64,000 nucleotides of DNA from assembly GCF_047511655.1 (NCBI RefSeq), contig NC_133394.1:56390501-56454500 (forward strand), read 5' to 3'. This DNA is from Castor canadensis (taxonomy: Eukaryota > Chordata > Mammalia > Rodentia > Castoridae). The notes beneath the pieces are model-generated. The model was given only the letters and a program-made list of their open reading frames with translations. It ran no database searches and was not told where the DNA came from. The number at the start of each line of letters is the position of its first letter. The first letter of the stretch is position 1. The position numbers were made by a program, and so were the translations under genes. Of the stretch, positions 12,738-24,370 are shown in pieces.

Positions 12738-14018
12738 GTGGGATCCAAAATGGCGAAGGGAAAATGGACGCAAACAGCGTGAGCTCCGTGAATCAGGGAC
12801 CTTGCTAAGATGCTGGAGCCAGGCATGACAAAGGTGAAACACCAGGGAGGGTTGAAACTTTGGCACTCTGATCCCCTAGCCTGTGGAGGGCTTCTCCAGG
12901 CCACCATACACTAAGAGAACAGGCAGGCCGCAGCCCTAACGCTGCCGCTGCCAGCAGCGCCACTGGGCGTCGGCTCCAAACGTACTTGGGAGACCCATGG
13001 CAGACCAAACAGGTGAGAGCCAAGGGTGGCAGTACCCCTCAGCCACCCTTGGGATAAACCAGCACAACCCCCCTGGACAGACTGAACCCCCCCCCCCACA
13101 ACCCTCCACCCCGCAAAAAAAAAAAGGAAAACTGAATAAACAATGGAACTGAAAACTAGCACACAACAGAGGGTGTGGGGGTTGCTGAAAGCGCACCAGA
13201 GAAGGGGTAGGGACAAGAAGCCAAACTGGGCGCAAATCATCAGTAAACAAAGGGCAGGAGGGCCGACAGCAGGCGGATGATAGGCCACTGCCTGAAGCAG
13301 GAAAAGAGTGAAGGCAGCAGACTACAGGGCCAAGTCTTGGGCACCCAGTCAGATGACTCTGAAGCTTTGAGGAGCAAATAGCAAACCATCAGAACACACT
13401 GACAGCAGCAGCCAGCTGGATCACTGACCTAGGGAAAGAGGGCAAAGCAAAGACACAAGCCCCTAGTAAACAAGCACAGAGATAAGCCAACTCCAAAGCA
13501 GGACAAATAGTAGACTGTAGAACTGCCACAGCTCACTGCTAGAGAAGCTGACCAAGCAGAAGCTTGCTGAAAGACAAAAGGAAAAAAAAAAAACTATCCA
13601 CAGGCCAACCAAGCGGCAAGACTAAGACAGGGCTTCTACTTAAATACCAACACCAGGACTGCATACTGGAGGAGTAACAACATAACTTAAAGTAACAAAT
13701 AAATTCTATTGATCCTGAACCTGGACGTTTTGTTTCTTTGTATGTTTCTTGACTGTTTACTCATCTATTCCTGTTGATTTCTTTGGGTTTTTTGGTGTGT
13801 CTGTTTTTTTGTTTATGTTGATTTTTTGTTTGTTTTATCACTGTGAATTAGTTAATACTAAATTACACCCAAATCAGGAACAGAAACACCATACACACAA
13901 TTAGCTAAAAATCCAATACAGCCACAAAAAAAAAAAAATTTAACCAAGAGAAAGAAAACAGGTGACTGAAACCACCAACTAGCCAATCAAGAACAGTTAC
14001 ACAATACCAACAGGAACA
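12738..14018 (+). promoter_or_regulatory. 5' UTR of the L1 at 12738
   Basis: GC-rich leader of about 1.28 kb with several CpGs near 12940-13010, a C-run at 13087-13096 and an A-rich end. The first bases (GGATCCAAAATGGCGAAGGG) resemble the YY1-binding start of other mammalian L1 promoters. It is homologous to the leader of the second L1 (minus strand, 53681-55799), which is longer. Promoter activity is inferred only. Confidence 0.7.
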
Positions 14019-15180
14019 ATGGGAAGATGAAAAAGGGATGGAAACCATTCCTACCCAAAAAATGATTTCATATAGTACTAAGAGGGAAATGAAGAAAAGG
14101 GATACCAAGTTCCAGACTCCAACAAAACAAAGATAAATGACACCAAGGAACATAGCAATGTCCACAAGAACACCCTTAAAGAATATATCCTACAAGTAAT
14201 CACTGAGAATTTCATGTAGATGAAACTAAACATGGTTAAGCAAAATGTACAAAAGGCACTCCAGAAATTTCCAGACACCAAAAATAAAAAATATGAGAAG
14301 ACACAGGAACAAATAAATGAAATCACAGGAGCCCTAAAAAAACACCAAGTGAAACACAGATCACTATAAATAGGGAAATAAATGAATTAAAGACAAAAAT
14401 AGGCAATATAAAAGAGGAAGTGACCCATGACATGGAAAACCTCAGAAACACAAAACACAATGGAAGGCCACTCCAGCAGACTAGAACAAGCAGAAGACAG
14501 AATCTCAGAACTTGAAGATAAAATGGAAATTCAAGGAAAAACTAAGGAGTTATTAATCAGACAACACAAGACCTATGAAAGGACTATACAAGAACACACA
14601 GACTCCATCAAAAGCCCAAACCTGAGAATCATGGGTATTGAAGAAGAAGAGGTGCAAGCAAAAGGAATTTGTAATATGTTCAACAAAATAATAACAGAAA
14701 TTTCCCAAATCTAGAGAAAACTATGCCCATTCAGGTACAGGACACCTCCAGAACACCAAACAGACGACCAAAATAGAACTAACCCACAACATGTTATCAT
14801 TAAAACAACAAGCACAGGGAATAGAGAAAGAATATTGAAGGGTGGAAGACAGAAAAAAAAAAATAAATAGCGTACAAAGGTAAACCCATCAAAATCACAG
14901 CAGATTTCTCAACAGAAACCTTAGAAGCAAGAAGAGCACGGAGTGAGGTATTCCAGGCACTGAATGAAAATAATTTCAACCTGAGGATACTCTACCCAAC
15001 AAAACTATCATTCAAAACAGAGGGAGGAATAAAAGTCTTCCATGATAAGCAGAAACTAAACCAATATATGACCACCAAGCCACCACTACAATAGATTCTC
15101 CAAGGAATTCTACACACAGAAAGTAAAAGCATAGAAAACCATGGAAGGACAAGCAATACCAAACTACAGGAGAAGAAAAG
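14019..15180 (+). pseudogene. L1 ORF1 remnant
   Basis: The ATG at 14019 corresponds to the ORF1 start of the second L1 copy. Pieces show a coiled-coil-like stretch (SRLEQAEDRISELEDKM) and the RRM-start motif LRIMGIEEEEVQAKGICNMF at about 14620-14690, the nucleic-acid-binding part of ORF1. Frameshifts and stops split the frame; the longest intact piece is 95 codons (14427-14714). The end is approximate. Confidence 0.8.
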
Positions 15181-15249
15181 CCAAGAAACTAGAGAGTAAT
15201 ATTGATTCAGCTACACACAATCAAACACTTAAACAACAAAGACAACTAA

Positions 15250-18200
15250 ATGATAGGAATCACCACATACCTATCAATACTAACACTGAACATTAACGGA
15301 CTTAATTTCCCCATCAAAAGACCAATTGGCAAACTGAATTAAAAAGGGAGACCCAACAACCTGCTGCCTAAAGAAGACCCACCTAATCGACAGAAATAAA
15401 CACTGGCTGAGAGTGAAAGGCTGGAAGACTGACCAAGCCAATGGCCCCTGAAAAAGGCAGGGGTAGCTATATTTATCTCAGACAAAGTAGACTTCAAACT
15501 TACATTAATCAAACAAGATAAAGAAGGACATTTCATACTAATAAAAGGGGAAAAATACCAAAAGAAAATAACAATTATCAATCTATATGCCCCCCAACGT
15601 CAATGCATCCAATTTCATCAAACATACTCTGAAGGACCTAAAAACATATATAGACTCCAACACAGTGGTAGTGGGAAACCTTAATACCCCCCTATCACCA
15701 ATGGATAGGTCATCCAAACAAAAAATCAATAAAGAAATCCTAGAACTAAATCACACAATAGATCAAATAGACCTAGCTGATGTCCACAGAATATTTCATC
15801 CAACTTCTGCACAATATATATTCTTCTCAGCAGCTCATGGAAACTTCTCCAAAACTGATCATTTCTGAGGACACAAAGCAAGCCTCAGCAAATATAAATA
15901 ATCCCATGGATTCTGTCTGAACACAGTGCATTAAAACTAGAAATCAACAACAAAAACAGCAGTAAAACACATGCAAACAATGGGAGCTGAACAACACATT
16001 GCTCAGTGATCAGTGCATCACTGATGAAATAAAAGGAAATTAAAAGGTTCCTGGAAGTTAATGAACATGAAAACACGACCTACAAGAACCTATGGAACAC
16101 AGCAAAGATAGTCCTAAGAGGAAAGTTTATAGCCATGAGTGCATATATTAAAAGGACAGAAAGATCTCAATCAGTAATCTAATACTACAGCTCAAACTCC
16201 TAGAAAAGCAATAAGCAAATCCCAAAACAAGCAGAAGGAGAGAAATAATTACAATAGGGCTGAAATCAATGAAATAGAAACAACAAAAAAAACCCATAAA
16301 AAGAATCAATGAAACAAAAAGCCAGTTCTTTGAAAAAATAAATAAGATTGACAGACCCTTGGCAAACCTGACTAAAATGAGGAGAGAAAAAAACCCAAAT
16401 CAGTAAAATCAGAAATGTAAAAGGGGAGACAACAACACCACAGAAATCCAGGAAATCATCAGAGACTACTTTGAGAGCCTATACTCTAATAAATGTGAAA
16501 ATTCTGAAGAAATGGACAGATTTCTAGAAATGTACGACCATCAAAAACTGAGACAAGAGGATATTAATCATCCGAATAGATCTATAACACAAAACAAAAT
16601 TGAAGCAGCAATAAAGAGTCTCCCAAAAAAGAAAAGTCCAGGACCTGATGGATTCTCTGCTGAATTCTATCAGACCTTTAACAAGAATTAATACCAACCT
16701 TCCTTAAACTGTTCTATGAAACATAAATGGAAGGAACACTGGCTAACTCATTATATGAAGCCAGTACTATACTCATCCCAAAACCAGACAAAGACACCTC
16801 TAAAAAGGAGAAATACAGGCCAATTTCCTTAATGAGTATCGATGCAAAACTCCTCGATAAAGTAATGGCAAACAAAATCCAACAACACATCAGAAAGTTC
16901 ATTCACAGCTGGGGAGTGGTTAGAGCACCTGCCTAGCAAGCTTGAGGCCCTGAGTTCAAAACCCCAGTGCAAAAAAGAAAAACAGATCATTCACCACGAC
17001 CAAGTTGGCTTCATCCCAGGGATGCAGGGGTGGTTCAACATATGTAAATCTATAAATATATTAATGTGCTATATGCACATTAATAGAAGCAAAGACAAAA
17101 ACCACTTGATCATCTCAGTAAATGCAGAAAAAGCCTTTGACAAGATCCAACACCACCTTATGACAAAAGCTCTAAGAAAACTAGGAATAGAAGGAAAGTA
17201 CATCAACATTGTAAAGGCTATATCTGAAAAACCGACAGCCAACATCATACTTAATGGTGAAAAACTGAAACCATTTCCTCTAAAATCAGGACTGAGACAA
17301 GGGCGCCCACTAACCCCTCTCCTATTCAACATAGTACTAGAATTCCTATCCAGAGCAATTAGGCAAGAAGAAGAAATAAAAGGAATACAAATAGGTAAAG
17401 AAACTGTCAAAATATTCCTATTTGCAGACAATATGATCCTGTACCATAAAGACCCAAAAAAAACTCTACCCAAAATCTCCTAGATACCATAAACAGCTTC
17501 AGCAAGGTGGCAGAATACAAAATCAACTTACAAAAATCATTGGCGTTTCTATACACCAATAATGAACAAACTGAGAAAGAATATATGGAAACAATTCCAT
17601 TTACAATAGCCTCAAAAAAAAAAAAATCAAATACCTAGGAGTAAACTTAACAAAGGGTGTGAATGACCTCTACAAGAAAAATTACAAACTCCTGCAGAAA
17701 GAGATTGAGGAAGACTACAGAAGGTGGAAAGATCTCCTGTGCTCAACATAGTAAAAATGGCTATACTACCAAAAGCAATCTACATGTTTAATGCAATTCC
17801 CATCAAAATCCCAATGACATTCATCACGGAGACTGAAAAATCTACCCTAAAGTCCATTTGGAAACACAAGAGAGCATGAATAGCCAAGGCAATACTCAGC
17901 AAAAACACCAATGCTGGAGGTATCACAATACCTGACTTTAAACTATTATTACAAAGCAATAGTTATAAAAACAGCATGATACTGGCACAAAAACAGACAT
18001 GAAGACCAGTGGAACAGAACAGAGAACCCAGATATGAAGCCACACAACTATACCCACCTCATTTTTTCAAAGGTGCCAAAAATATATGCTGGAGAAAAGA
18101 CAGCCTCTTCAACAAATGTTGCTGGGAAAAGTAGTTATCAGTCTGCAAGAAACTGAAATTAGATTCATGTCTATCACCCTGTGCTAGTATCAACTCAAAA

Positions 18201-19140
18201 TGGACCAAGGACCTTAATATCAGACCCTAAACTCTGAAGTTAGTACAGGAAGGAACAGGAAACACTCTGGAAGTAATAGGTATAGGCAAGGACTTCCTCA
18301 ACAGAACCCTAGCAGCTCAGCAACTAAGAGAAAGGATGGACAAATGGGACTTCATAAAATTAAAAAGCTTCTGTACAACAAAAGAAATGGTCTCTAAACT
18401 GAAAAGACCATCCACAGAGTGGGAGAAAATATTTGCCAGCTATACATCAGAAAAAGGACTGATAACCAGAATATACAAGGAACTTAAAAAACTAAACTCT
18501 CCCAAAATCAATGAACAAATTAAGAAATGGGCAACTGAACTAAACAGAACTTTCTCAAAAGAAGAAATTCAAATGGCAAAAAAAAACACATGAAAAAATG
18601 TTTACCATCTCTAGCCATAAAGGAAATGCAAATCAAAACCACACTAAGATTCCACCTCACTCCTGTTAGAATAGCCATTATCAAAAACACCACTAAAAAC
18701 ATGTGTTGGAGAGGATGTAGGGAAAAGGGAACCCTCGTATACTGCTGGTGGGAATGCAAGCTGGTGCAACCACTCTGGAAAAAAATTTGGAGGTTTCTTA
18801 AAAATGTAAACATAGATCTGCCATGTGATCCAGCAATCCCACTCCTGGAAATATACCCAAAGAAATGCAACACTGGTTACTCCAAAGGCACCTGCACACC
18901 CATGTTTATTGCAGCACTACTCACAATAGCCAAGTTATGGAAACAACCAATATGCCCCACTACTGATGAATGGATCAAGAAAATGTGGTACTTGTACACA
19001 ATGGAATTTTACTCAGCCATGAAGAAGAATGAAATCTTATCATTTGTAACTAAATGGATGGAACTGGAGAACATCATTGTAAGCAAGGTTAGCCAGGCTC
19101 AGAAGACTAAAAATTGTATGTTCTCCCTCATATGCAGTTT
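15250..19140 (+). pseudogene. L1 ORF2 remnant (endonuclease and reverse transcriptase)
   Basis: The endonuclease region begins near 15250 and includes a TVVVGNLNTPLSP piece where an Asp is normally expected in the catalytic GD motif (here GN). The reverse-transcriptase core spans about 16600-17480 with [15 protein letters not shown] and FADN. The C-terminal region is an intact 199-codon piece at 18590-19189. Many stops, frameshifts and a SINE insertion break it. Both active sites carry changed residues. Confidence 0.85.
16909..16977 (+). mobile_element. tRNA-derived SINE inside L1 ORF2
   Basis: Starts CTGGGGAGTGGTTAGAGCAC, has CCTAGCAAGCTTGAGGCCCT and an A-rich tail. Flanking L1 sequence repeats on both sides (TTCATTCAC before, ATCATTCAC after), which marks a target-site duplication. 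Confidence 0.9.
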
Positions 19141-19611
19141 AGATCTAGGGCAAATACAGCAATGTTGTAGGACTTGGGACACATGCTAAGGGAGAGCACA
19201 TCTGGGAAGAATGGGGATAGGTAGGAAACTCAAAACATGAAAGTGTTTGATGTCCCCACTGCAGCGGAGCTAATACTGAAACTGTAAAGCGACAGAGGTC
19301 AATATGGGAAGGGGATCAGGAACTAGTGTCAGGTAGAGATGAATCAACTTGGTTTGTAGCACATTTGTACATCGAAGCAATGCTAAGAATTTCTCTGTAT
19401 AGCTATCCTTATCTCAACTAGCAAAAACGCTTTGTCTTATTATCGCTTATGTCTTCTCTTCAACAAAATTAGAGATAATGGCAGAACAGGTACTGCCTGG
19501 AAGCGAGGGGGGTTTCGGGGGAGAAGGAGGTAGGGGGGAGGAATGGCTCAAGTACTGTATGCACATGTGAATATATAAATAAAAAAAAGAATGAAGATAT
19601 AAAAAAAAAAC

Positions 19612-20075
19612 AGACATGTACACAAAATGAAATAGAATGGAGAGCACCAAAATAAATTCACACACTTAGAATTAATTTTTTACAACAGTGCCATGAACAC
19701 ACAATGAAAAAAGAACAGTCTATTCAATAAATGGTGAAGGGACAAGTGGATATCCACATATAAAAGAATTAAGTAAGACTCATCTCGCCATACAAATTGG
19801 AACTCAAAACAGACTAAAGGCTTAAAAGCACTATCTGAAATTAGAAGAAAACATAATGAGAATGCTCCATGTCATTCTCTGAGCAAGGAATTTTTGGACA
19901 TGATACTAACAGCATACGCAACAAAAACAAAAACAGACAAATGAGATTACATGAAACTAACTATGGGATTGCATAACCATGGAAACAATTACCAGAGTTA
20001 AAACACAACCTAAGAAATGAGTGATAATACCTGCAAACCATACATTGGATAAGGGGTTAATATTCAAAATACATC
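19612..20075 (+). mobile_element. Old L1 ORF2 fragment (right half of the interrupted L1)
   Basis: Picks up exactly where the left half (12381-12737) stops, after the repeated AGACATGTA. The order of ORF2 landmarks is continuous (TGGAGAGCACCAAAATAAAT, GAACAGTCTATTCAATAAAT). It is more diverged than the inserted L1. Confidence 0.82.
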
Positions 20076-20261
20076 TGGGTTCATTTTTTACTCATCTTTC
20101 TTGCACACCGTCCACATCTAGCCAATCACTGTTTTATGGATTCAACCTCAAAAATGTTTCTGGAATCCATCCACCTCTCTCTCTTCCCTCTGCTACCAAT
20201 ATAGTTGATGGTGTTCTCATCACTGAATTGTTTTTCCTTTTTGTTTTTATTTGTGCTATTG
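20076..20261. other. Intron 6 unassigned segment
   Basis: No secure repeat or gene assignment. The sequence is AT-rich with no conserved reading frame. Confidence 0.4.
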
Positions 20262-20372
20262 TTTTCATTTTTGAGACAAGGTCAGGCTATGTAGCCCAGG
20301 TTAGCCTTGAACTCTAGAGATCTTCCTGCCTTCAGCCTCTAGAACTACAAGTATTTGCCAGGAAGAGCTCAG
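20262..20372 (-). mobile_element. B1-type SINE, antisense
   Basis: Reversed B1 sequence: TTTGAGACAAGGTCAGGCTA, GTAGCCCAGGTTAGCCTTGA, then CTGCCTTCAGCCTCTAGAAC. Confidence 0.8.
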
Positions 20373-20579
20373 CCCCATTTGACCTGAATTGTGAGAGTGT
20401 CTTTCTATCTGATCTCTCTGCCTCCAGCTTTATCACCCTCCAATCACAACAGAGGTAAAGCCAAATTTCTGAGTCCTGGATCCTAACCTTTTGATTCTAA
20501 TTTATGCACACCTCAAGTAATCCACTTCTGCCACAGCAGGTGTATTGTAGTCATCCTTTCTCTGTTCTATATTCTTTTC

Positions 20580-20810
20580 CTCCTCTTTTGCCTAACTTAT
20601 TTACCCTTCAGGTCCCAGTCCTCTCCTATGAAGCCCAAAGAATTCTATTCTTGCCCCAATGGCAACATTTCTTGCCTATATATTATTCTACTAGGCTATA
20701 AATTCCCTCAGTACAGAACAACTGTCATATTTCCAGTATTCCCAATACCTCAGCTCAATACCCAGAACATAAGAAGTATCTACTAAGTATTTATTTGAAG
20801 AGTAAATGTC
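20580..20810 (+). repeat. L2 3'-end remnant
   Basis: The pattern TACTAGGCTATAAATTCCCTC ... CCCAGAACATAAGAAGTATCT ... AAGTATTTATTTGAAGAG matches the ancient L2 3' end in plus orientation. It is strongly diverged. Confidence 0.6.
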
Positions 20811-21799
20811 TTCATTACTTTCTTTAAAAGCAAACATTTTTCTGAGGTGAGAGAGACAAGGTTAGAGTTAACATAAACTGTTAGAGAACAAAGACTTCTT
20901 AAATGGTATAGGTAATCTGAATGCTAGCCACAGATGATGTTTCTTAAATTCCAAATTTTATTTGAGGTTTTTTGTAAAACTGTATGACTTTTTAAATCTG
21001 TATCATTCTAATTTTAACTTATCCTTTTAACTATAGATTCTTCTTTCATTTATATTTTCCCTTTACTGTGTCTAAAAGTTTTTAAAGAAATTTTCATTTT
21101 CTAGAAGAGGTAGGTCCATAATGAGGCATTCCACTTAATAGTGACTTTCTAATTTATATATGGCTTATTCCCTAATATTCATACCAAATACTATGTACAG
21201 ACTCTTATACCTACTTTTAATACTACCTAATCTTTCCTTAGAAGTTCATACTGCAATGTGTTTCTGTGCCAGCATTCTCCTCTTCCTTATCTCAGGAAGA
21301 GGTGTCCTTCCTTTGCAAGATACCCTCACCAAAACAGTTGGTTTGCTTTCCTTACCTCACTCAAATCCTTCCTCCATCAATCAATAATGCTCAGGACTAT
21401 CTCAATGACACACACAGGTAGAAAAAAACCACTTCCTTAATTAATAATCCCTGAAGTAAACATTTCCATCTCTTTTCTGTAAACCATGGGAAAAGGAGAG
21501 AAGGAATCTAAACTATGACCACCCATTGTTTCCTCAGGACTGACTCATTTCTAAGTCATTTTATTCAAGCATTCTTCCTCATCTACAAAAGTACTGTATA
21601 ATGATCTAATAATCAAATCTGCCCTCTCTTACAATTTGGTTTTCTCTAAATTCTATATCATTTCATCACTTCCTTCTTAAAATTTTTCCTTGATTTTTGT
21701 ACTATTCATTCTTTTATCTATCTGTTCCTGTTCTGTCTCTTGCCCTGTCAACCATATATATGAACAAAGATATGTAATATTGCAAATTTTTTTAGGACA
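20811..21799. other. Intron 6 unassigned segment
   Basis: About 1 kb of AT-rich DNA with no exon, RNA gene or confident repeat. Confidence 0.45.
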
Positions 21800-22260
21800 A
21801 ATAGAGCCTTTTTAAAATTTTTCTTTTGTAAAATTCTCTTAGTTCATTTATTGTATATACTTAAGGTATAGAATATTATTTTGACATAGCCAATGAAATG
21901 ATTACTATATAATTAAGGATCATAATATATCCATAACCTTCCATAGTTTTTTGTTGTTTTATATCAGGTTGCTTTGTTTTTGTTTGTTTGGGTTTTTTTT
22001 TGTTTTTTGTTTTTTGGTTTTTTTTTTGAGGTGGTAAGATGATCTAAAATCTACTCTCTTGGCACATTTTCAGCATAGGATATTATTACTACAATCCTCA
22101 TGCTATATAGTACATCTTTAGAATTTATCATCCTACATAACCACAAGCCTTTACCCTTTGACTTACCTATCTCCATACCACATAATTTTTAATCAAGAAA
22201 TATAGCAGGATTAAACTCATAAATCTCTTAATGACTCCTATTCAACCATTAAACATATAG
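21800..22260 (-). mobile_element. Ancient L1 3' end, antisense, with T-rich block
   Basis: TATATACTTAAGGTATAGAA followed by TGACATAGCCAATGAAATGA is the diverged reversed 3' end seen in old mammalian L1s. A T/G-rich run at 21950-22030 interrupts it. Confidence 0.5.
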
Positions 22261-22584
22261 TCAACAACAGAAAATGTGTCAAAATGCTTAGGCTATAAAG
22301 TTGAGTTACAAGATTAAAACCTATAGAACTTGTAATATCACAATGCTGTGAAGTTATGTAAAACAATACCTCCCAGATCTTTATCTAAAATTCTGACCTC
22401 CTTTCCTGAAGTTTCACATCTTTCAGCAGAATATTCTCACTGGAATATCTCTTAGTCACTCCAAATTCACTCCAAAATATAAAACTCAACTTGAAGAGCT
22501 TACCCTTTAGAAGTACTATTATTTCCTTCGCTTATCCTTCCTCCTCCATCTCACCTTTACAGATAATCGATAAGTAAAGAATTT

Positions 22585-22792
22585 TCATCTCTACATTACA
22601 AAAATACCTAATAGAATGTAAAGCTGTGTAAATACTTTTAATATTGTATTGTTTAAAGAATAATACCAAGAAAAAGAATCTACATTTTCAGTATCATAAT
22701 TTATATTTTTGACTGCTTTTGATCTGCAGTTGGTTGAATCCATGGATTCAGAACCAACAGATATGAAAAGCCAATTATACCTCTTAATTCCT
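22585..22792 (+). mobile_element. Tigger-like DNA transposon remnant (copy A)
   Basis: Shows ACCTAATAGAATGTAAAGCT and the end GCAGTTGGTTGAATCCATGG followed by a weak terminal inverted repeat. It is the same family as the elements at 28560-28795 and 60255-60565. The left end is lost. The family name is not assigned. Confidence 0.65.
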
Positions 22793-22879
22793 TACAGCCT
22801 TTCTCAACTCCCTGAGGCCAATACTTTCCCTACTAGCCCTGTATTTCCAACTATGTTTACTTCTTTCTCATTTATTACA

Positions 22880-23112
22880 CTCTAGAGCTGATCAAATATT
22901 TTCTGTAAAGGACCAGATAGGAAATATTTTTGGGTTTGTGGTTTATACATTCTCTATGTCAATGAATCAATTCTGCAACAAAAGCAGTCATAGACAATAT
23001 AAACAAAGGGGTGGGATTACATTCCAAGAAAGTTTGATTTACAAAACAGTTAATGGGCTAAGTATGCATTGTACATCTAAGGTTGCTGGCCCTTCTATAG
23101 AATATTTGTTAA
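22880..23112. mobile_element. hAT (Charlie-type) non-autonomous transposon remnant
   Basis: TTCTGTAAAGGACCAGATAG, then AGCAGTCATAGACAATATAA and GTTTGATTTACAAAACAG match the widespread mammalian hAT element with that order of motifs, and the sequence ends in a decayed inverted repeat (TTGCTGGCCCTT). Confidence 0.7.
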
Positions 23113-23159
23113 AACACAAAAATCTTCAAGATATACTGAAGCACAAAAAGTAAATTGCA

Positions 23160-23250
23160 GGACTGGAGGTATGGCTCAAGTGGTAGAGTGCTTGCCTAGC
23201 AAGTGTGAGGCCCTGAGTCTAAACTCTAGTATGCACTATATTAGGCCACA
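23160..23250 (+). mobile_element. tRNA-derived SINE
   Basis: GGACTGGAGGTATGGCTCAA, GTGGTAGAGTGCTTGCCTAG and GTGTGAGGCCCTGAGTCTAA. It has a short tail and lacks a long A run. Confidence 0.9.
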
Positions 23251-23511
23251 TACGATTTTTAGACAGACACAAACTAAATCAAATGTTTTCATATATAAAC
23301 ATTTTACATATTCAATATACATACATTCAAAAGGATAAAAATCAAATTAACAGTAATTATTAATGTGAAAGGAACTAGAACTAAAGAGTAAGTATAGTAG
23401 AAAAAGACTTTTTTAAACATTAAATAATTCTGTATTACTTTACTCTTTAAAAGGTTACATAATTATTTTTTAACTAAAGGTTTTAGTTAATTTACAAATA
23501 AAGATTACTGG

Positions 23512-23606
23512 GCTGCTGGAGTGGCTCAAGCAATAAGTCTAGTCTAGTAAATGTGAGGCCCTGAGTTCAAATCCCAGTACCACAAAAAAAAAACAAAACA
23601 AAGATT
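23512..23606 (+). mobile_element. tRNA-derived SINE
   Basis: GCTGCTGGAGTGGCTCAAGC then GTGAGGCCCTGAGTTCAAAT and an A-rich tail. It lies about 90 bp to the left (3' side) of BLTP1 exon 6. Confidence 0.92.
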
Positions 23607-23691
23607 AGATTCTGATTAGGTGACAGCTTCAATGATATTCTAATAAAAGCAAATACTAAATGTTGGATAAAAGTCAAGTGTGACATTGAAC

Positions 23692-23872
23692 CTTTCAATT
23701 TTGGACTGAGTTCTTCCATTTTCCCGAGTTTTATCATCATCTTTCTTGGGTGGAATTATTGTTGGTTCCAAACCAAACAACTCTTGAAGGCGTCCATAAA
23801 GATTTGAGCGATTGTAGACATGAAATTCAAAGTCATTAACTGTGATGTATAACCTTGTTTCTGCCTTTGGAT
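23692..23872 (-). CDS. BLTP1: BLTP1 exon 6 (residues 120-180)
   Basis: The acceptor CTTTTAG is before 23872. The 181 nt encode a segment starting DPKAETRLYITVNDFEFHVY and ending RENGRTQSKIER, including a charged KKDDDK stretch likely to form a flexible loop. The end at 23692 is set by phase: exon 7 begins with the last base of an Arg codon, so exon 6 must end in phase 2 at GAAAG. The donor there (AG|GTTCAATG) is a poor match to consensus after the GT. Confidence 0.88.
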
Positions 23873-24370
23873 CTAAAAGATATCAATTACAAAGAAAAAG
23901 TTTCAGTCAGCTTTTTAAGAACTTTATCAAAGATTTTTGTCAAATATTGTTTCACAAAGTAACAAATGATTTATTTTAAAATACATGTTTATGACATAGA
24001 GAAGAATATTAACATAAAAATACTGACAAAAGAAAAAAACTGATGTTACTGTTACATTTCATAATGTAGCACTTTAAATACAACCTGAGTTTCTAGATTC
24101 TGGTTAAACAATAACAAAAGTTAAAAATTTTTTATGCTAAAAACACAAGAGAAAGTGTCATTTACAGGACAAGTGTAATTCAACTATACTATACTAAAAT
24201 ATATATACTAAAACGTATTTAAGTATAACAACATTTGAAATTCTGCATAAGATTTTTCATAAACATTGTTTTTTAAAAATTTACATAATACTAACACAGT
24301 CTATGAACTGTAAAGATCAAATAATAATCTTCTTAAATGAAAGACATAATTATAATAAGCATAAATAGGA
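23873..24370. other. Intron 5, segment next to exon 6
   Basis: AT-rich intronic sequence. No features were recognised beyond the splice acceptor of exon 6. Confidence 0.5.

Larger units (their letters stand above)
12738..19611 (+). mobile_element. Nearly full-length L1, inactive
   Basis: A 6.87-kb element with a GC-rich 5' UTR opening with a YY1-like CAAAATGGCG, ORF1, ORF2, a G-rich 3' UTR and a poly-A tail. It is flanked by a target-site duplication: AGACATGTA at 12729-12737 and 19612-19620, extendable to about 14 bp with one mismatch through the A-run. It lies inside an older L1. Both ORFs carry stops and frameshifts, and the reverse-transcriptase box reads FADN, not FADD, at 17421-17432. 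A SINE at about 16909-16977 interrupts ORF2. The copy is in sense to the plus strand, so antisense to BLTP1 intron 6. Confidence 0.95.

Noticed and set aside
12911..13288. 125-codon minus-strand frame
   Set aside because: Antisense frame in an L1 5' UTR. No support for expression or conservation.
18590..19189. 199-codon open frame as a possible gene
   Set aside because: It is the C-terminal part of a dead L1 ORF2, with the typical end motifs.
23160..23250. tRNA gene
   Set aside because: It has A-box and B-box-like motifs but no acceptor stem pairing or proper anticodon arm, and near-identical copies recur. It is a tRNA-derived SINE; the same holds for the copies at 11795, 16909 and 23512.
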